From assembly GCF_958295425.1 (NCBI RefSeq), contig NC_081153.1, forward strand, positions 20,723,525-20,787,524: a stretch of DNA of 64,000 nucleotides. The letters are read 5' to 3'. Below the pieces are notes generated by a model that searched no databases, was not told where the DNA came from, and saw only the letters and a program-made list of their open reading frames with translations. The first letter of the stretch is position 1. Every line of letters begins with the position of its first letter. Origin of the DNA: Solea solea (lineage: Eukaryota; Chordata; Actinopteri; Pleuronectiformes; Soleidae). A program made the position numbers and the translations under genes. Below, piece by piece: positions 37,500 through 50,262 of the stretch.

Positions 37500-38105
37500 C
37501 TTATTTTTAAAGTTTTAAAGATTTCCTCTGCGCTACATTAGCTTAGCTCATTTGCACAGCACCTCTTAACAGTTCAGAGATTAGAGAAATAACAGGATTT
37601 TAACTTAAATATTCACAGTGAATGCTAGTATTAATGCAGCCATTCACTTTGTTTCATCTGGATATTTTTGGTAAAATACTTTTTTTAAGTTTTGGTCTCT
37701 TTTTCTGCCATCTTTGTTCTCTCTGTGGCGTTAGCTTAGCTTGTCAGCACAACACCTCTTAATACAAGTCAGCTGCTGGGGAACTAAAATGATGTTTAAC
37801 ATTTACAGTGAATGTTAGTAATAATGTGAGCATTCAGTTTGTTTCATTGGTTTATTTTCAGTGAAATGCTCCCATAGTGCAAAAGGTCTCTTTTTCTGCC
37901 CTCTTTACTCTCTTTGTGGTGTTAGCTTAGCTTGTTAGCACTCGTTAACAACTCTTAATACAGAGTAAGAGGCTGGAGAATTATCAGGATGTTTAATATT
38001 CACAATGAACGCGAGTATTAATGTGAGCATTTTGGTGAAATGTTCCCGTACTGCAAAACGTTTTGGTCTCTTTTTCTGCCCTCTTCACTCTCGCTGTCGT
38101 GTCAT
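37500..38105 (+). repeat. Diverged tandem repeat, about three units of 180-191 bp
   Basis: The block GGTCTCTTTTTCTGCC recurs at 37694, 37885 and 38065 (spacing 191 and 180). Each of the first two is followed about 30 bases later by GTTAGCTTAGCTT, then a CTCTTAA-containing segment, a CACAGTGAATG-type segment and an AATGTGAGCATT-type segment. An older first unit starts near 37500 with ATTAGCTTAGCTC. The last unit is cut short near 38105. Confidence 0.8.
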
Positions 38106-38938
38106 ATTTCATGATGTCATTAAAAGGCGACCATTGCCTTATATAGAAATATGTATTGGATTTGATTTTGGCTAATATAAGTACAGAACTCGACAAAATA
38201 TCATACATTAGTGATATTTGAGTGCAGAAATGTTACATACTGCATCTATGTGCGCATAACATAGCTTACAGATAGTGACGTCGTTTGATCAATATTTACA
38301 AAACACAATGATTTTCTTTTCAGATAAATTATCATTTTATTATAGAATACGATCTTTGTACTGTATTGAATCTACTAAATTAATTAGTTTGTTTTATATA
38401 TTGTAACAGGATTGATCAAATGAGTAATTCCATGGACAGAATAAAAACTCAATGTGATTGGTTTTATAATATTGTCTATAGATTTCACAGTGACTGCTGC
38501 AGAAATGCCGTGTGCTCCCCATCATTCTGTCTTGATTGTGTTTTTAACTGTTTTGAGCATTTTAACACAGCGCTGCTGTAGTCTAGTGCTTTGCAGGTGG
38601 TGGACTCTGATTAGAGTTCATGAATTCTGGACACTGTGGTCACTGATTGCATTTCGTGTGAAGGCAATGAAATGTGTGTCTGTTTGGTTCACTGTGTGAA
38701 GCGTTTTGACAGTTTTGACTAATGCTTGTTAGCAACTGAAAAAAAGTAATAAGCCAATTTCCACATTGATGTTTTTTTTATAATGGATGTTGTCAGTTAT
38801 GTGGGCTAATAGTTGCAGCCCTTGTATTGTTTGCAAAAGAGAAAAATATTCACAGTGTGCACTGGATTTTGTTTGGACTCATCCATTATTAATGGCAAAA
38901 ACAAAATACAATTTTCTAATGTCTCTTGTTTTTCGCAG

Positions 38939-39268
38939 GCCCTCCCGCCCCTCCTAGAGATTTGATCTACACCCTGAAGCAGTCGACATTGATCCTGGAG
39001 TGGGCGGCGCCGTCCGACACAGGTGGCCGGCTGGATCTGACCTACAGCGTCGGGTGCCGGCGGTGTCTCGCGAAGCAGTGTGAGCCGTGCGGGGCAAGTG
39101 TCGGCTTTGTGCCTCAGCAGGTTGGCCTGACTGAGAAAACGGTGACCGTGGTCAATCTTCTTCCAAACACCAACTATACCTTCACTGTTGAAGCCTTAAA
39201 CGGAGTGTCAGAACTGCTGCCCAATAAGAGGTTCTACACACAGGTCAACGTGTCCACAAGCCTTCCAG
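38939..39268 (+). CDS. epha10: epha10-like exon: first fibronectin type III domain
   Basis: The exon is 330 bp, bounded by TTTCGCAG and a strong AG|GTGAGT donor. Its first two bases complete an Arg codon begun by the previous exon (CTR then PPAPPRDL). It ends with one base of an Ala codon. The roughly 109 residues form one FN3 domain. The conserved Trp is in LILEWAAP, the Eph signature SDTGGRLDLTYSV follows, then a Cys cluster (CRRC, CEPC), and late in the domain come NYTFTVEALNGVS and the terminal VNVST. Two N-glycosylation sequons are visible, NYT and NVS. From recalled family sequences, the PRDL-Y-L start and the QVNVST end resemble EPHA10 more than other EphA proteins. Other EphA paralogues such as EPHA7 remain possible. 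Confidence 0.94.
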
Positions 39269-40987
39269 GTGAGTCACAGTTTCATCTTCCTGAGGAAAGA
39301 CTGTTTTACATTTAAGTTGTAAGGCGATGCAACGCATTTTCTTTCTTTCTTTTTTCTTTTTACCTTTCTTACATGAAGGTTTATTCAATGTGCTGTACAG
39401 AAACATTAAAAACAGAATTCCAATGTACATAACACAAATTGGAAATGAGAATAAAAGTGTTTAAAAGGGTAAAAGGCCAATTAAAATATGACATACTAGC
39501 TCCAAAAGCTCTGGGTCAAGCTTGTGTCTGAGCACTGTATCATCATGTCACACACACATGTTCATGTAGGTTACTGTGTACATCTCCCCATAGGTAAACT
39601 TATTTATTTAAACCCAAACACACACTGTGAACTTTTAAAAGATTCCTTGCAATGTATGATTCTAAAAATGCATCATGCACACATGCTATTCAACAGCAAA
39701 TCTTTCATTGAAGTGTACACTGAGAAGCGCTCGGTCTCATTATACACTGACTACCCCCTCCTCCTGACAGCGTGTCTGACGGTAGAGCAAAACGCCTCGC
39801 TGGTGGAGGTGATCTCATTTTCATCAGCACAAGTCTCCAGCAGACCATTAGCCAGTGGCTTTGAAAAGAAAAGAAATAGCATTTTACCAAGTAGACCTGC
39901 CAACCAGTGTGGCAGCAACACTATTTGTGGGAGCTCAAGTGTGAAAAGACCCAACAACTCCAACATGAGGGAGAAATGTATATTAGATTACATACATTAT
40001 CGTTTGAAAGCCAGTGAATCCTCTTATGCAGAAATGCACACGTAAATGAATCTGTCATCTGTTTGCAAGCCGTTCATTTGTGTTGAATGGAAAACAAACT
40101 GAACCAGTAATGAACGAATGAACGAAGAGTGGAGAGAAATTGCAAATGGAGGCAGGTGATGAGACGTGTTGTTGACATAAGCTTTGAAAAATGTGTCGCA
40201 TAACGATTAGAAAGTTGGTGACTGACTGTGTGTTTGTGTATATTGTGGATTTAAGTGGATTGGTTTGGAGTATTTATCATGAATGTGGTTTGCTGACCTC
40301 AATCCGTTCTCTGACCAATTGTAAATGTTGTGGACATGAAAATGACAGCTTTGTGTGTTCGTGTTCACTAAATCTCTCCTCTGAGTTAGTACATCTGTCA
40401 CTGTCTTACATTTACTCTTGTATTTTATTAGAAAATTCTTAGTGCATGCAAATTCTATTTGTCCCTTTTTATCCCTTCCAGCTTGACTGCATTCCACTAA
40501 TGGTATTTTTCTACTTGAAGCAACATTTTAAGTACTAGAGAGTCAAAATTGATGCCCTCAAAAATATGAATCATGGCATTTGAAATGATTCACATCGATC
40601 TGGTTTTATTTAAATCGCCATACTTCACGTTTTCTTCAATCAAATTCCTTAGAATCAACATAATCTGTTAATCGTGAAAACAATCCAATTTAGTCAGGTA
40701 CATCGTATGAACATATTTTAAATATGGCTAACTCTGCAACAGCCATAATTAATTGAGTTAAAATGTATGCAATGAGATTGGTTTATCAGTTTTAAGTGAC
40801 TCACCTCCAGTCCAGTAGGAGGCGGTAAAGTGGCTGGACTAAAAACACATTGGATTTATTTGTAATTTAACATAAAGCTCATTCTTACTTGTTTTATTGT
40901 TGTGTTTGACTGAAAAGTGACATCACATTAAAACTGTGTTAACCAAATGTAAATGTTAATGTAAAGTGCACTTCACCATTAGAAATC

Positions 40988-40988
40988 G

Positions 40989-41028
<40 letters not shown>

Positions 41029-41052
41029 CGATAGATAGATAGATAGATAGAT
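40988..41052. repeat. GATA tetranucleotide array
   Basis: About 16 GATA units with one GATC interruption near 41029. Confidence 0.95.
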
Positions 41053-41581
41053 CTCCCGTTCAGTTCCTTCAACCTTTCTCTCTGATATGTGTCTGTCATA
41101 TCAGCTGTTGCCATGGCGTTAATTTGTGATTATATTGGGGTATTAGAGTGTGAGTTTTCCCTCTAACCATGTCGTCCACACAGATTGGACAAGGGGTTGT
41201 GGGGGGGGGAGTGTGTTTGCAGAGGTTTCAGAAGACTTTAAGACTTTCTGTGTCAGGGTGGATTCAGACTGACATTTGGTGAGGTGTTTAATGCTGCAAG
41301 TGTGTGTGGAATGACTTTCTCTGTCACATAAAAAAAGAGCTGTGGTTGACACAGCTGACTAGCAGAGCGTGGTTGAGATCTGCAGCTTACGGACCCAAAG
41401 ACCATGAACCAGCTGACCTCAGTGCACAGCTCCTCCTGTGTTTGTGTTGTGATCTGTATTCACATGCTGCACCGGGGAGTAAGACCTTGTTCAGTTGTGT
41501 AAGGCGTATTAAATATGCATGTGAGATGTATTTATGATGATGCTGATGGAAATGGTCAGCGACATGAAATTATATTAACTC

Positions 41582-41865
41582 TAGGGCTGTAACTAACAAT
41601 TATTTTCTTTATTGACATCATCTGTCAATTACTGTATTACATTCATCGATTACTTGGTTCATAAAATGTTGAATTATGTTCTTTCATTCTTTCTTTTTTT
41701 TAACCTGGAAATGATGATGTTCTCAAATGTCTTATTTTTGGTCCACAAAGCAAAACTATTCAGATTTGATGGTTTCTTTGTTATAAGAAGCAAACAAACC
41801 AGAAAAGAGATCAATTAACAAAATAGTTGAATGTGTTAATGAATCATTTAATAGTTGCAGTCCTA
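41582..41865. mobile_element. hAT-type MITE, same family as 4527
   Basis: The ends are TAGGGCTGTAAC and GTTGCAGTCCTA. The 8-bp flanks (ATTAACTC and ATGAACAC) agree at six positions, a decayed target duplication. The interior shares the AATGATGATGTTCTCAAATG block with the copy at 4527. Confidence 0.75.
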
Positions 41866-42295
41866 ATGAACACATGGGACACAGGATAAAAACAAAAGGA
41901 GAGATGTTCTAGTGCTGTATCTGTTTAGCTTTTGCTGTCTCACTTTATTTCCCCGTCACATACTTTTTTGATATTTATCCTCTCTAGAAAGTGCACAAGA
42001 GCATCTTATCTGCCAATCTTAAAGAAAATGAAAGTTGTTAGTAGCTGATCCACTTCAAAATGCAGGGTTCTTCCTTTAGTTATGCCTCACCTCTGCATAT
42101 CAAAAACAAAATAGCAATAACAAAGACACAAAGGCATCAACCAGAGTAGAACCACGCAGCATGTGCAGGGAGCGAGGAATAATATATGAGAAAGTCTAAA
42201 GGTTCCAAATAGAGGAATATATTTTATGTCATACATTTACACCAGTACTTAAACCTGCATCTAATATTTTACCCTTTATAACCATTTTATTATTT

Positions 42296-42405
42296 ATTTT
42301 TTTTATTCATGCATTCATCCATTCATTGTCTACAGCTTTATCCTCCACATTAGGGTCACATGATCATTGGAGCCAATCCCAGCCAGGGTGCACTGGCAAA
42401 GGGGT
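42296..42405 (-). mobile_element. SINE 3' part, antisense fragment
   Basis: Read on the minus strand: a GGCTGGGATTGGCTCCAATG block, then a GGATAAAGC segment and repeated GAATG/GATGAATG. This is the 3' end of the same SINE family. Confidence 0.5.
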
Positions 42406-43173
42406 AATTAATCAGGAATAAAACTCATTGAGATTTTAAATTCCTGGTGCACTAGGGCATCGGCGTGACTTTTCAAGCATACAGCATACTCAATACAATG
42501 TAAAAATAATAAAAATATAAATAAAACCCTATTATTTTATCCAAAATGCAGTAAAAACACTGCATAATCACCATTTTTTTTAATAAAATTAAGTTTCTGC
42601 CTCAAATTTTGGTCATGTAGAATTCCTCAGGACTAACTACTAAAACATCGACTAAAAGATAATGGAAACGTTTTTCAATATATCAATATCGAGAGTTTAA
42701 TCGCTAACATTACCTTTCAAAGTTCAAGTTGCCCCGTAGTTTAGAGCTGGCTTATATTTTAGCAGACGTTTTAAGTGACCTTCTGTGAATATACTGTAAG
42801 TACAATTAGAACTGGAATTGATCACATTTAAATGATAACCCAGTTATTGTCTGATTCATTAATATGACCAATAAATCGTACGTTTCATCGTGTGTTAGCT
42901 GTTGCCATGGGAATCAACCAAAGATATTAACAGAAACAAATACATATTGTCTAGCAATGACTGTGTGTGTGTGTGTGTGTGTGTTTTATTTTCTTACAAG
43001 GTTAAAGTCGACACATTTTTATAGCTACATCATTGCAGGTGAGAGTCATCAGTGCCTCTGTGCACAGATTAGATAACTCAGGCATGAACAACAGCCAGAA
43101 ATCCAGTGCAACCAGGTCAGTTAAAGAATGAAATGACACTTGTGCACAGATGTCAGCCTCGTGTCCTTATAAA

Positions 43174-43221
43174 TGTGTGTGTGTGTGTGTGTGTGCGTGC
43201 GTGTGTGTGTGTGTGTGTGTG
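43174..43221. repeat. GT microsatellite
   Basis: A GT array of about 24 units with two GC interruptions. Another lies at 42962-42984. Confidence 0.95.
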
Positions 43222-44194
43222 CTTCACGCCACCAAAACTCTGTGACCTTTATAAATACTGCAGCAGGGATTTGGAACAAAGCTAACACACCAGCACACAC
43301 ACACTCTCACTCCTGTTCCCTCTCACCACCTCATCATCACTTTATTACTTTCTACTTTTTTTAACCTTCTTAATCCCTCTGCATCCCAATGTCTTTCTTT
43401 TTTTACCCTCTATTTCCTCCCTCATTTCCCACACCGTATCCTTTCCTGCCCGCCACCTCACTATTCTTAGATGGTAATTTCTCTCCTGCCTTTCCATCAA
43501 CAGCGACCCCATCCACTATCTATTCCTCTCACCTCCTTTCATGACATAATCACTGCTGTCCTCCACCACCTCACCTCCGTTTCCTCCATGTCCTCCCCAC
43601 AACTCTTTCTCCATCACCCCTTCTTGCACCACATTTGCTTTTCTGGGCACGGTAAGCTTGTTAGCAGCAGGTGGCACAGTTTCTCTGTCAGCTGAGGGCC
43701 AGGAAAGCCTGAGGATTTAAGGGCACAGTGTGAGTCAGGGGAGAGAAGGTGCTTTTGGGTGCTATTTCATGGCCAAACACAACCCAACCGCACACGTGTG
43801 CACAGAGAGGAGGTCAGTTAACACCAATGCATGTGTATTTTCTTTCCTGTTGGTATTGGGAAAGCGTCTGAGAACAGCACGACAAATCCAGGGACATTAA
43901 TACCCTCCATTAAAACCAAATACAAATTGAATTCTTTAAAGTTTCTCCTGGAACTGAGTGGATTTCTCCCAGATGGATGGAGCTTTATCAGGACTCTCCA
44001 GGCCACCAAGAGGAATGAGGGAGGTTAGCATGGTGTGGTAGATGGTAACATGGATGGATAAAAGGGGAAGGAGGAGTGAGGGATAGAAACATGGCTGGAA
44101 TTGCGTGAGGAGATGGGGGCGTGGGGAGGGTAAATGGGGATCAGTTTTGCCCAGGGCTCACGGGGCCCCTTATCCAGCTGTGGATTATGGATGC

Positions 44195-44202
<8 letters not shown>

Positions 44203-44237
<35 letters not shown>
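44203..44237. repeat. GT microsatellite
   Basis: A pure GT array of about 17 units. Another lies at 45559-45582. Confidence 0.95.
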
Positions 44238-44239
<2 letters not shown>

Positions 44240-44472
44240 TGCACTATACCATATGTGTGTTACAGCACTTTCATGTTGCGTTTTTCTTGTACCGTGTGTG
44301 CGTGTTACACGCTCTCTGCACCGCCTCATGCTTGATTTGTGCACGTTCGGGGAAATAATGCGATAATGACATGTTGTCTCGACAGTGTTTCATGTGTACT
44401 TTACAAAAAAACAGCCACTTTCTGGGTCACCAGTAGCTTTGTTGTTTTAGTGATGCTACGATGACCTTATAT

Positions 44473-44640
44473 CAGTGTTTCTGAGGACCCTCTGCCCTGT
44501 ACCTGCTTTAACAAATGGGTCATTATCAGGTTTTTGCTGATCTTTTTCAATCAGGTGTGTTGGAACAGGGGAGCAGGGGAACCTACTAACCAATGAGCAT
44601 CTAGTCTGGTCAAGAGGGGGCCGGTCTAGAGAAAAAAATT
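44473..44640. repeat. MITE-like repeat fragment
   Basis: CAGTGTTTCTGAGGACC at the left, then GGTCATTATCAGG and ATCAGGTGTGTTGGAACAGG inside, are blocks of a widespread teleost repeat. The right terminus is degraded. Confidence 0.5.
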
Positions 44641-45002
44641 GGAAAAAAAACAACTATTTAGTAGTGGGTGGGAAATATACGATATTCATTATAATATTAG
44701 ACAGAACTGCAAAGTAAAAGTGCTTGTTTTGTTATAAAATGATGTACATTTAACAATAAAAACACATTTATGATGCACAAAAACGTAGAGAAATAAATAG
44801 AAAACTTAGCAAATAATTATGAGGATAACTGTAATTAAAACAGTTTAAGTATTTATATGTAATTTAATGTTGAGTGTAATACATTTAATAAAGCAATGAT
44901 TACAACCAAATGTCTTATTTACTATTATAACAATAATATTGCTAGCAAATACATAAAGTCTTATATTCTGTCTATATTCCATCACCTCAGTGGCAGATGT
45001 GC

Positions 45003-45062
45003 CTCAGTACAGTGGTGGGTGGGCTGCATGTGGCCCCCGGGCCGCCAGTTTGACACCCCTGC
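45003..45062. repeat. hAT-like repeat terminus
   Basis: GCATGTGGCCCCCGGGCC followed by GCCAGTTTGACACCCCTG is a terminus seen in vertebrate hAT-derived repeats. Only this end is present. Confidence 0.5.
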
Positions 45063-46544
45063 TCTAAGAGGACCAACTTTCCATAACAGCATTCCATTTA
45101 AAATATCAAAGAATTGGACAGACATGAAATCCTAGTTTTGCATCAGCATTAATTCTCTCAAAGGAAACTGGTAAACAAACTGGATACCTAAGATAAGCAT
45201 TCAAGCTGTTTTTCAGAAACCTGTGCCATTCGTTCTGAAAAGCACATGAATGTTTCACATGTTTCATTTTTGAGCTGTAAATGCAGTGAAATCATATCTG
45301 AAGAAAAACAATCAGCTGATTAAACACTGATGGTCATACGATCAAAAATCTAAAGAGTAGCTAAGGGACGTGCTAAAAGAAGGTAACTGACCTCTGCCTC
45401 TAGAAGCCACATTGCTCTGTAAAAATCTATTTGTATTTCTTTATTTACATGTATTTATTTCCTTGTATCTCAATGAGATTGAACAATTAAATATAAATGG
45501 TCATTAACAACAAAGCTAGTGGTGGTTTAAGAGTTTTGCACAGTAAAGTGTACATACTGTGTGTGTGTGTGTGTGTGTGTGTTATTGAAACACACTTGGG
45601 TTGAATGTCTCGGCTCCCAGTGTCTCGCTCCCTCCAAAGCCCTCTAGCTGTGGCAGGGAAGAAGAGAGGGATGCAGGAATAGAGCCGGTGAAGGTGCAGG
45701 TCAGGGAGGAGGGAGGGATTGGCATTTCAATATCCTGAGAGGATTACAGGCTGGGCTTTAGATGCCTGGTCCCTGTGGAGTAACATGGACCTGAGAGATG
45801 AGGGAATAAAAGGAGGAGAGAGGAATGAATGCAGAAGGGGGGGGGGCAGGGGGGTGAAGAGCAAAAGCAAAAAGTACATTGCTCAAGACTGATGTCCATA
45901 GAGAGGAAACTTTGTGTAAACTTCATGGAGTTAGCTGCTCCTGTAAACACATCAAGTATGCATGTACAGTGAAATGTGTGTTTACAGGAGAATAAGTTGG
46001 TAGAATGTGCAGAAAAAACAAAGGAACTAATGCATGGAAATAATAAAAGTGAGAAGCCACAGGATATGTTCTGTAAAAGAATACAGAAGAATAAATCTGT
46101 GGAGCTGCAGGAGTCAAAAAATGTGAGGAAATGAGAGAAATGCCAGCAGTAGCTCAGATATTAAAGCAGACAGGCTGTTACTCGGCTCCTCCCACTGACA
46201 TTCTTCCATGCGTAAGAGCTACACTGTTCTTGATGTCTGTTCAAGAAGTACTTAAGTGATGTACCGTACTATATTGTTAAGGTACATGAAATTCATCCTG
46301 TGCTTTTACTCATCATCTACTAGGAACCTATAGAACTAGAACTCTTCCTAGAACTACAACTATTACATTTCAATGGTTCTGATGTAGAGAACATGCAAAC
46401 TCGACACTGAGGTGATATCTGCTCACTGTCCGACTGCTCGTCTTCTTGGAAAGCTCCCTGCAGAGACTCGTCTATTGTCAACAGGTTAGGTATTATTACT
46501 TTTGTCAAGGAATCTTAACATCATCTTCAGTTTGATGTCTTGTA

Positions 46545-46750
46545 AGTGTTTGTATAAGATTAGATAATCCTTTGTTAGTCCCACACAATGGAGACACTGA
46601 CAGTGTCACAGCAGCAAAGACAGTAAAGGAAATACACGTCTGTGAATGTACAATATAGAAGATATCGACTATTAAGATTGTAAAAATAGAGTAGTCTACA
46701 CAGTATTTACATTAAGTTACCAGATACACAATTTAAGCTTAAACCAGGAT
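46545..46750 (-). mobile_element. LINE 3' end, antisense fragment
   Basis: The minus strand ends CATTGTGTGGGACTAACAAA then GGATTATCTAATC, the usual 3' terminus of a fish LINE. Upstream there is only short UTR-like sequence and no coding similarity. Confidence 0.5.
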
Positions 46751-49700
46751 TGCACATGGATGAAGACGAGGTTTCAGAGAAAGCATAAGGTGGCACCATC
46801 TCTGATTTTTGAATTTATGAGAACTCTGATTGGCTTCAGAGATTCGGGGTGAGTGTATGAATTGTTATACAGCCAAGTCTGAATTAATTCAGGATCACAC
46901 CTTAGCTGCACCTCGACAGAAAAAGACATGTTGGGCTATATTTATCCTTTCCTTCATCGTCTGAGCGCTTCTCAACTGTTGAGCATGAAACTATTACTTG
47001 TTTAATTTCCTATTCCCTTTTTCCCTTTCTTCCTCCTCTTCATCACCTTCTCTTCCCTCATCCCCACCTCCAGCCTTCTGCATGGAGGCCCTTTTTTTGC
47101 CTCCTTAATTAGAAGTGATGGGAAGGTGAGGCTTCAGCAGGCACCAAATGAATAGAGTCATCAAGCTACTTTTCAGGACTATAGCCCAGCCACTTAAGAC
47201 GCTTTGTCACCCTGTGATGGAAATTTTAATTGCCTTCCTCTCGGCTTATAATTGGAGTCTATGAGGAGGCACTTTTAGGTCTTTAGTGTTTGTGCTCCGT
47301 ATATGGATTTCCAGACGGCATCTTGTTGTTTGGGGAATTGTGTTTGTTGACTTAAGAACAAAAGCAAAGCACGGAGGTGGCTGATGGTGCACACAGTGTT
47401 ATCCCCATAATCAGAGTGTTATACAGGGCTGGAGGGCTGCCTTTGATGCACATCTTTTGCCAGACTCCCCTCAGGAGGGGATGAAAACAGGTGAAAACAC
47501 AAACCCCCGTGACCAGAAAGAGAAGCTCAAACTTCAAAATGGGTCTTATCTCTCATTTCCTCCGTCTGAGTCCTTGTGAAGTCTTTATCTCGACTCTGTT
47601 TCGGAGAGAGCTTTGCTGTGTTTGTCTTTGTTTTTATTACGCGGTCTGTTGCAGGAGGAGGCCGGAGTCCTGCTGTGAAGGAGAAAGAGTTGTTTAGCGA
47701 TGCAGCTGTATTTCTGAATGACGGTGAACGGCTCTCCCATGCAACAGTGTGTGGGCAACAAACGCACACACACACATACAGACAAACACCTTTTTTCTCA
47801 TTCACTGCCACCATTTACATAATTTCTATACAAAAATCAGTGCATACATTATATTTTCTGTGAGACTCTGTATATTATTACACTTGTTTCACTTTCTTTC
47901 TTTCATCTATAGGGAAAAACCTTACACAGTGTGTCCCTGTCTTGCAATACACAGTAAATTCTTTCTCCCAGTATGTTCAGACCTGGTGTTAACGTCCGTC
48001 CTCAGTGATCAGTGTCACACGCACGTGGACAGCATCAAGTACAAGTGCAATGAAAACTGGTAAAAATGGAGAGTGAAATGTACCAACGTTAAGTTATTAG
48101 TGGAAAAGAAACAACACATTTGAAACAACAAATTACAGAAAGCCAAACAAAAAAGAATCCAAGCACTACTCACACTGCTGTAACATGAAATGAGATTTTA
48201 ATCATTAGTCTCGTGCCTGTGTTGACAGACCATGTCTCTGCCTTTAGGCTGACGTACACTGAGCCCACTGAGTGTTATGAAACTGTCTGTGTCCACTTTG
48301 CTCCAAATGCTATGAATGAGATCAGGATGGTAACATTATTTTTGTGTTACCGTTCCATTACACGCTCATCGTGAGGGTGTGCTTTTTGCACAGCTGTCTC
48401 ATTTTTGATCAGGCTCTTTTGAATAATTAAAATGCTCTTTGTCCCGCGCGCTTGTTCTCACGCTCCTTTGGTCTTTCTCCCGCCCACTGACACGTTTAAT
48501 CAGGCAATTTTCAGAACTCTGCTCTCTGTTACAAACACACACACACACACACACCAGTGGCGTAGTTTAGATGGAAATGTGCCTTATCCAGGTGTCTTTC
48601 CCTGCACAGTCCCTCCTCCCCCTCACTGATAAAAATATCCAAATGTCTGTGTGTGAGTGTGTGTGTCGCCCATACTGGAATCAATCCGTCTAAACACTTT
48701 AACCCCCCCCCCCCCCAGTTTATTCTCAAACTGATCTGAATGATAATGAGCACAGATAAAACCTGTCTCTGGCTGCATCTGCTCACCTCGCCTCTGAAGC
48801 CGGATTTAAAAATCGTTTTCCCCTTTTTCCTCTCACCCACTGTTGCTCCCCCATTTCCTAATTGTGTGTATATGTATGTCTATTTGCGTGGTTGGAAGCT
48901 GACAGGTTTGCCAGATAGCGCTCCACCGCCGGGGCAGGCTGATAGCCACCGAGCGCTCCGCGGCAAGAAGATGAGATCAGGGCGAGTTATCTGCTCGTGT
49001 AGGCGACATCAGAATGCAATCACATGTGAACACGTAAACTCACCTGAGGAATAGTCAAACAGAGATGTTATTTCAAATAGAAAAGTTTGAAACGTTATAG
49101 TACTCGCTCCAAGCTGATTTTAAGATGTTTAAGGATGACTATTTATATCACAGCTTATTCATTTTCAGGCAAAGTTACAATTTTTACATCCTGCTCTGAG
49201 TTGGTGTCAGTGGAGAAATATAATAAAACTCTTGACTGCTATAACTTGAACACTTTTACGGTGTATTGTAGCTTCAGTTTTGCACATTATGTTGTATTAT
49301 GGTATTAAATTGAATTACCTTTGCCGCTTTTTTCCCCTCTATCAAACAGCTGCTGAACACCTGTGGTGTTTGCTTGTGACGCTCGCTGTGTTACTTTACT
49401 GTAAAAAAGTCAGTAGTATTAGATTTTGGGTTGAGATACTGAAGTGAGGAGAGTAAATACACTAAAGTGGATGTTGCTAATTTATTGCTTTTTAAATGTT
49501 TTAATTGAATTTGGATGGTTTTTGCACCGATTAAAAAGCAACCTATGTCAAGTTTGACAGACTTGGCCTAAGGTGTGTGGTGCAGGTGTATGAAGGCGTG
49601 TCCAACTGCACTGTTGCTAGTTACACGGCACATAATCATGACACTATGACATTAAGTGAGGTGCAGGACCCAAAGGGGTTGTATTTAGTGTCTAAATTAG

Positions 49701-50164
49701 GTGTGTTTTGGGTGTAATCAAAGTTTTGCTTGTCGTTGCCTTTTAAACCCAAGTGCACTTGTTTCTGGTGCGTTGCTATTTAACAAACTAACGCGGGAAA
49801 TAGAAGAGTGAACGAGAGGGGGGTGATCATCATAAGGTAACAATGGCAACAAGAAAACATTTAAAACTGAAATGAATTGGAGTTAGCGTGGTTGTAGGGA
49901 TTCATGCACTGAGAGTAACACACGAAAAATGCCAATTGATACTTACCAAATAGTCCTGTCTTTGGGATTTGTGTCTGTATACTGCTTTCATGCCACAGTG
50001 CAAGTAGAGATTGATAAACATCACCTTCTTCTCTCCCCTATTTATGACCATGAAGGGTCTAATTAGAAGTGCCCACTCGTAAAAATCCTGCGCCCCCTCC
50101 TTTGCTGATTGTCTGGCACTGGGGGCCGTGCTGCCTGAAGATTGCAACGCAATGTACCCAATCA

Positions 50165-50262
50165 ATGGGGATTGGGTACATTGACCTGTTGGAATTTAAA
50201 CCAGCAATCCTCTGGTTACAAGTCTAGTTCCTTTTCCATTAGACCACGGGCCGCCCAAGATG
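50165..50262 (-). mobile_element. Second SINE family, tRNA-head fragment, antisense
   Basis: The minus strand reads GGCCCGTGGTCTAATGG (A box), GACTTGTAACCAGAGGATTG, then GGTTTAAATTCC (B box) and a GTACCCAATCCCCATT end. It is head plus a short body piece only. Confidence 0.6.

Larger units (their letters stand above)
32285..38938 (+). other. Intron between the cysteine-rich exon and the first FN3 exon
   Basis: This 6654-bp intron is bounded by GTAATA and TTTCGCAG. It holds pyrimidine-rich tracts (32420-32650, 33310-33860), CA/TG arrays near 33.5 and 34.0 kb, a CNE-like AT-rich block (34100-34680), two opposed SINE copies (35925-36750) and a diverged tandem repeat (37500-38105). I see nothing specific in 32660-33300, 34690-35920 or 38110-38930. 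Confidence 0.85.

Noticed and set aside
39524..40045. A 173-codon plus-strand open frame in the long intron
   Set aside because: No domain, no clear promoter or splice sites, and ordinary intronic composition. It could be chance.
40988..41052. Possible CRISPR-like direct repeats
   Set aside because: This is a simple GATA microsatellite. There are no spacers and the genome is eukaryotic.
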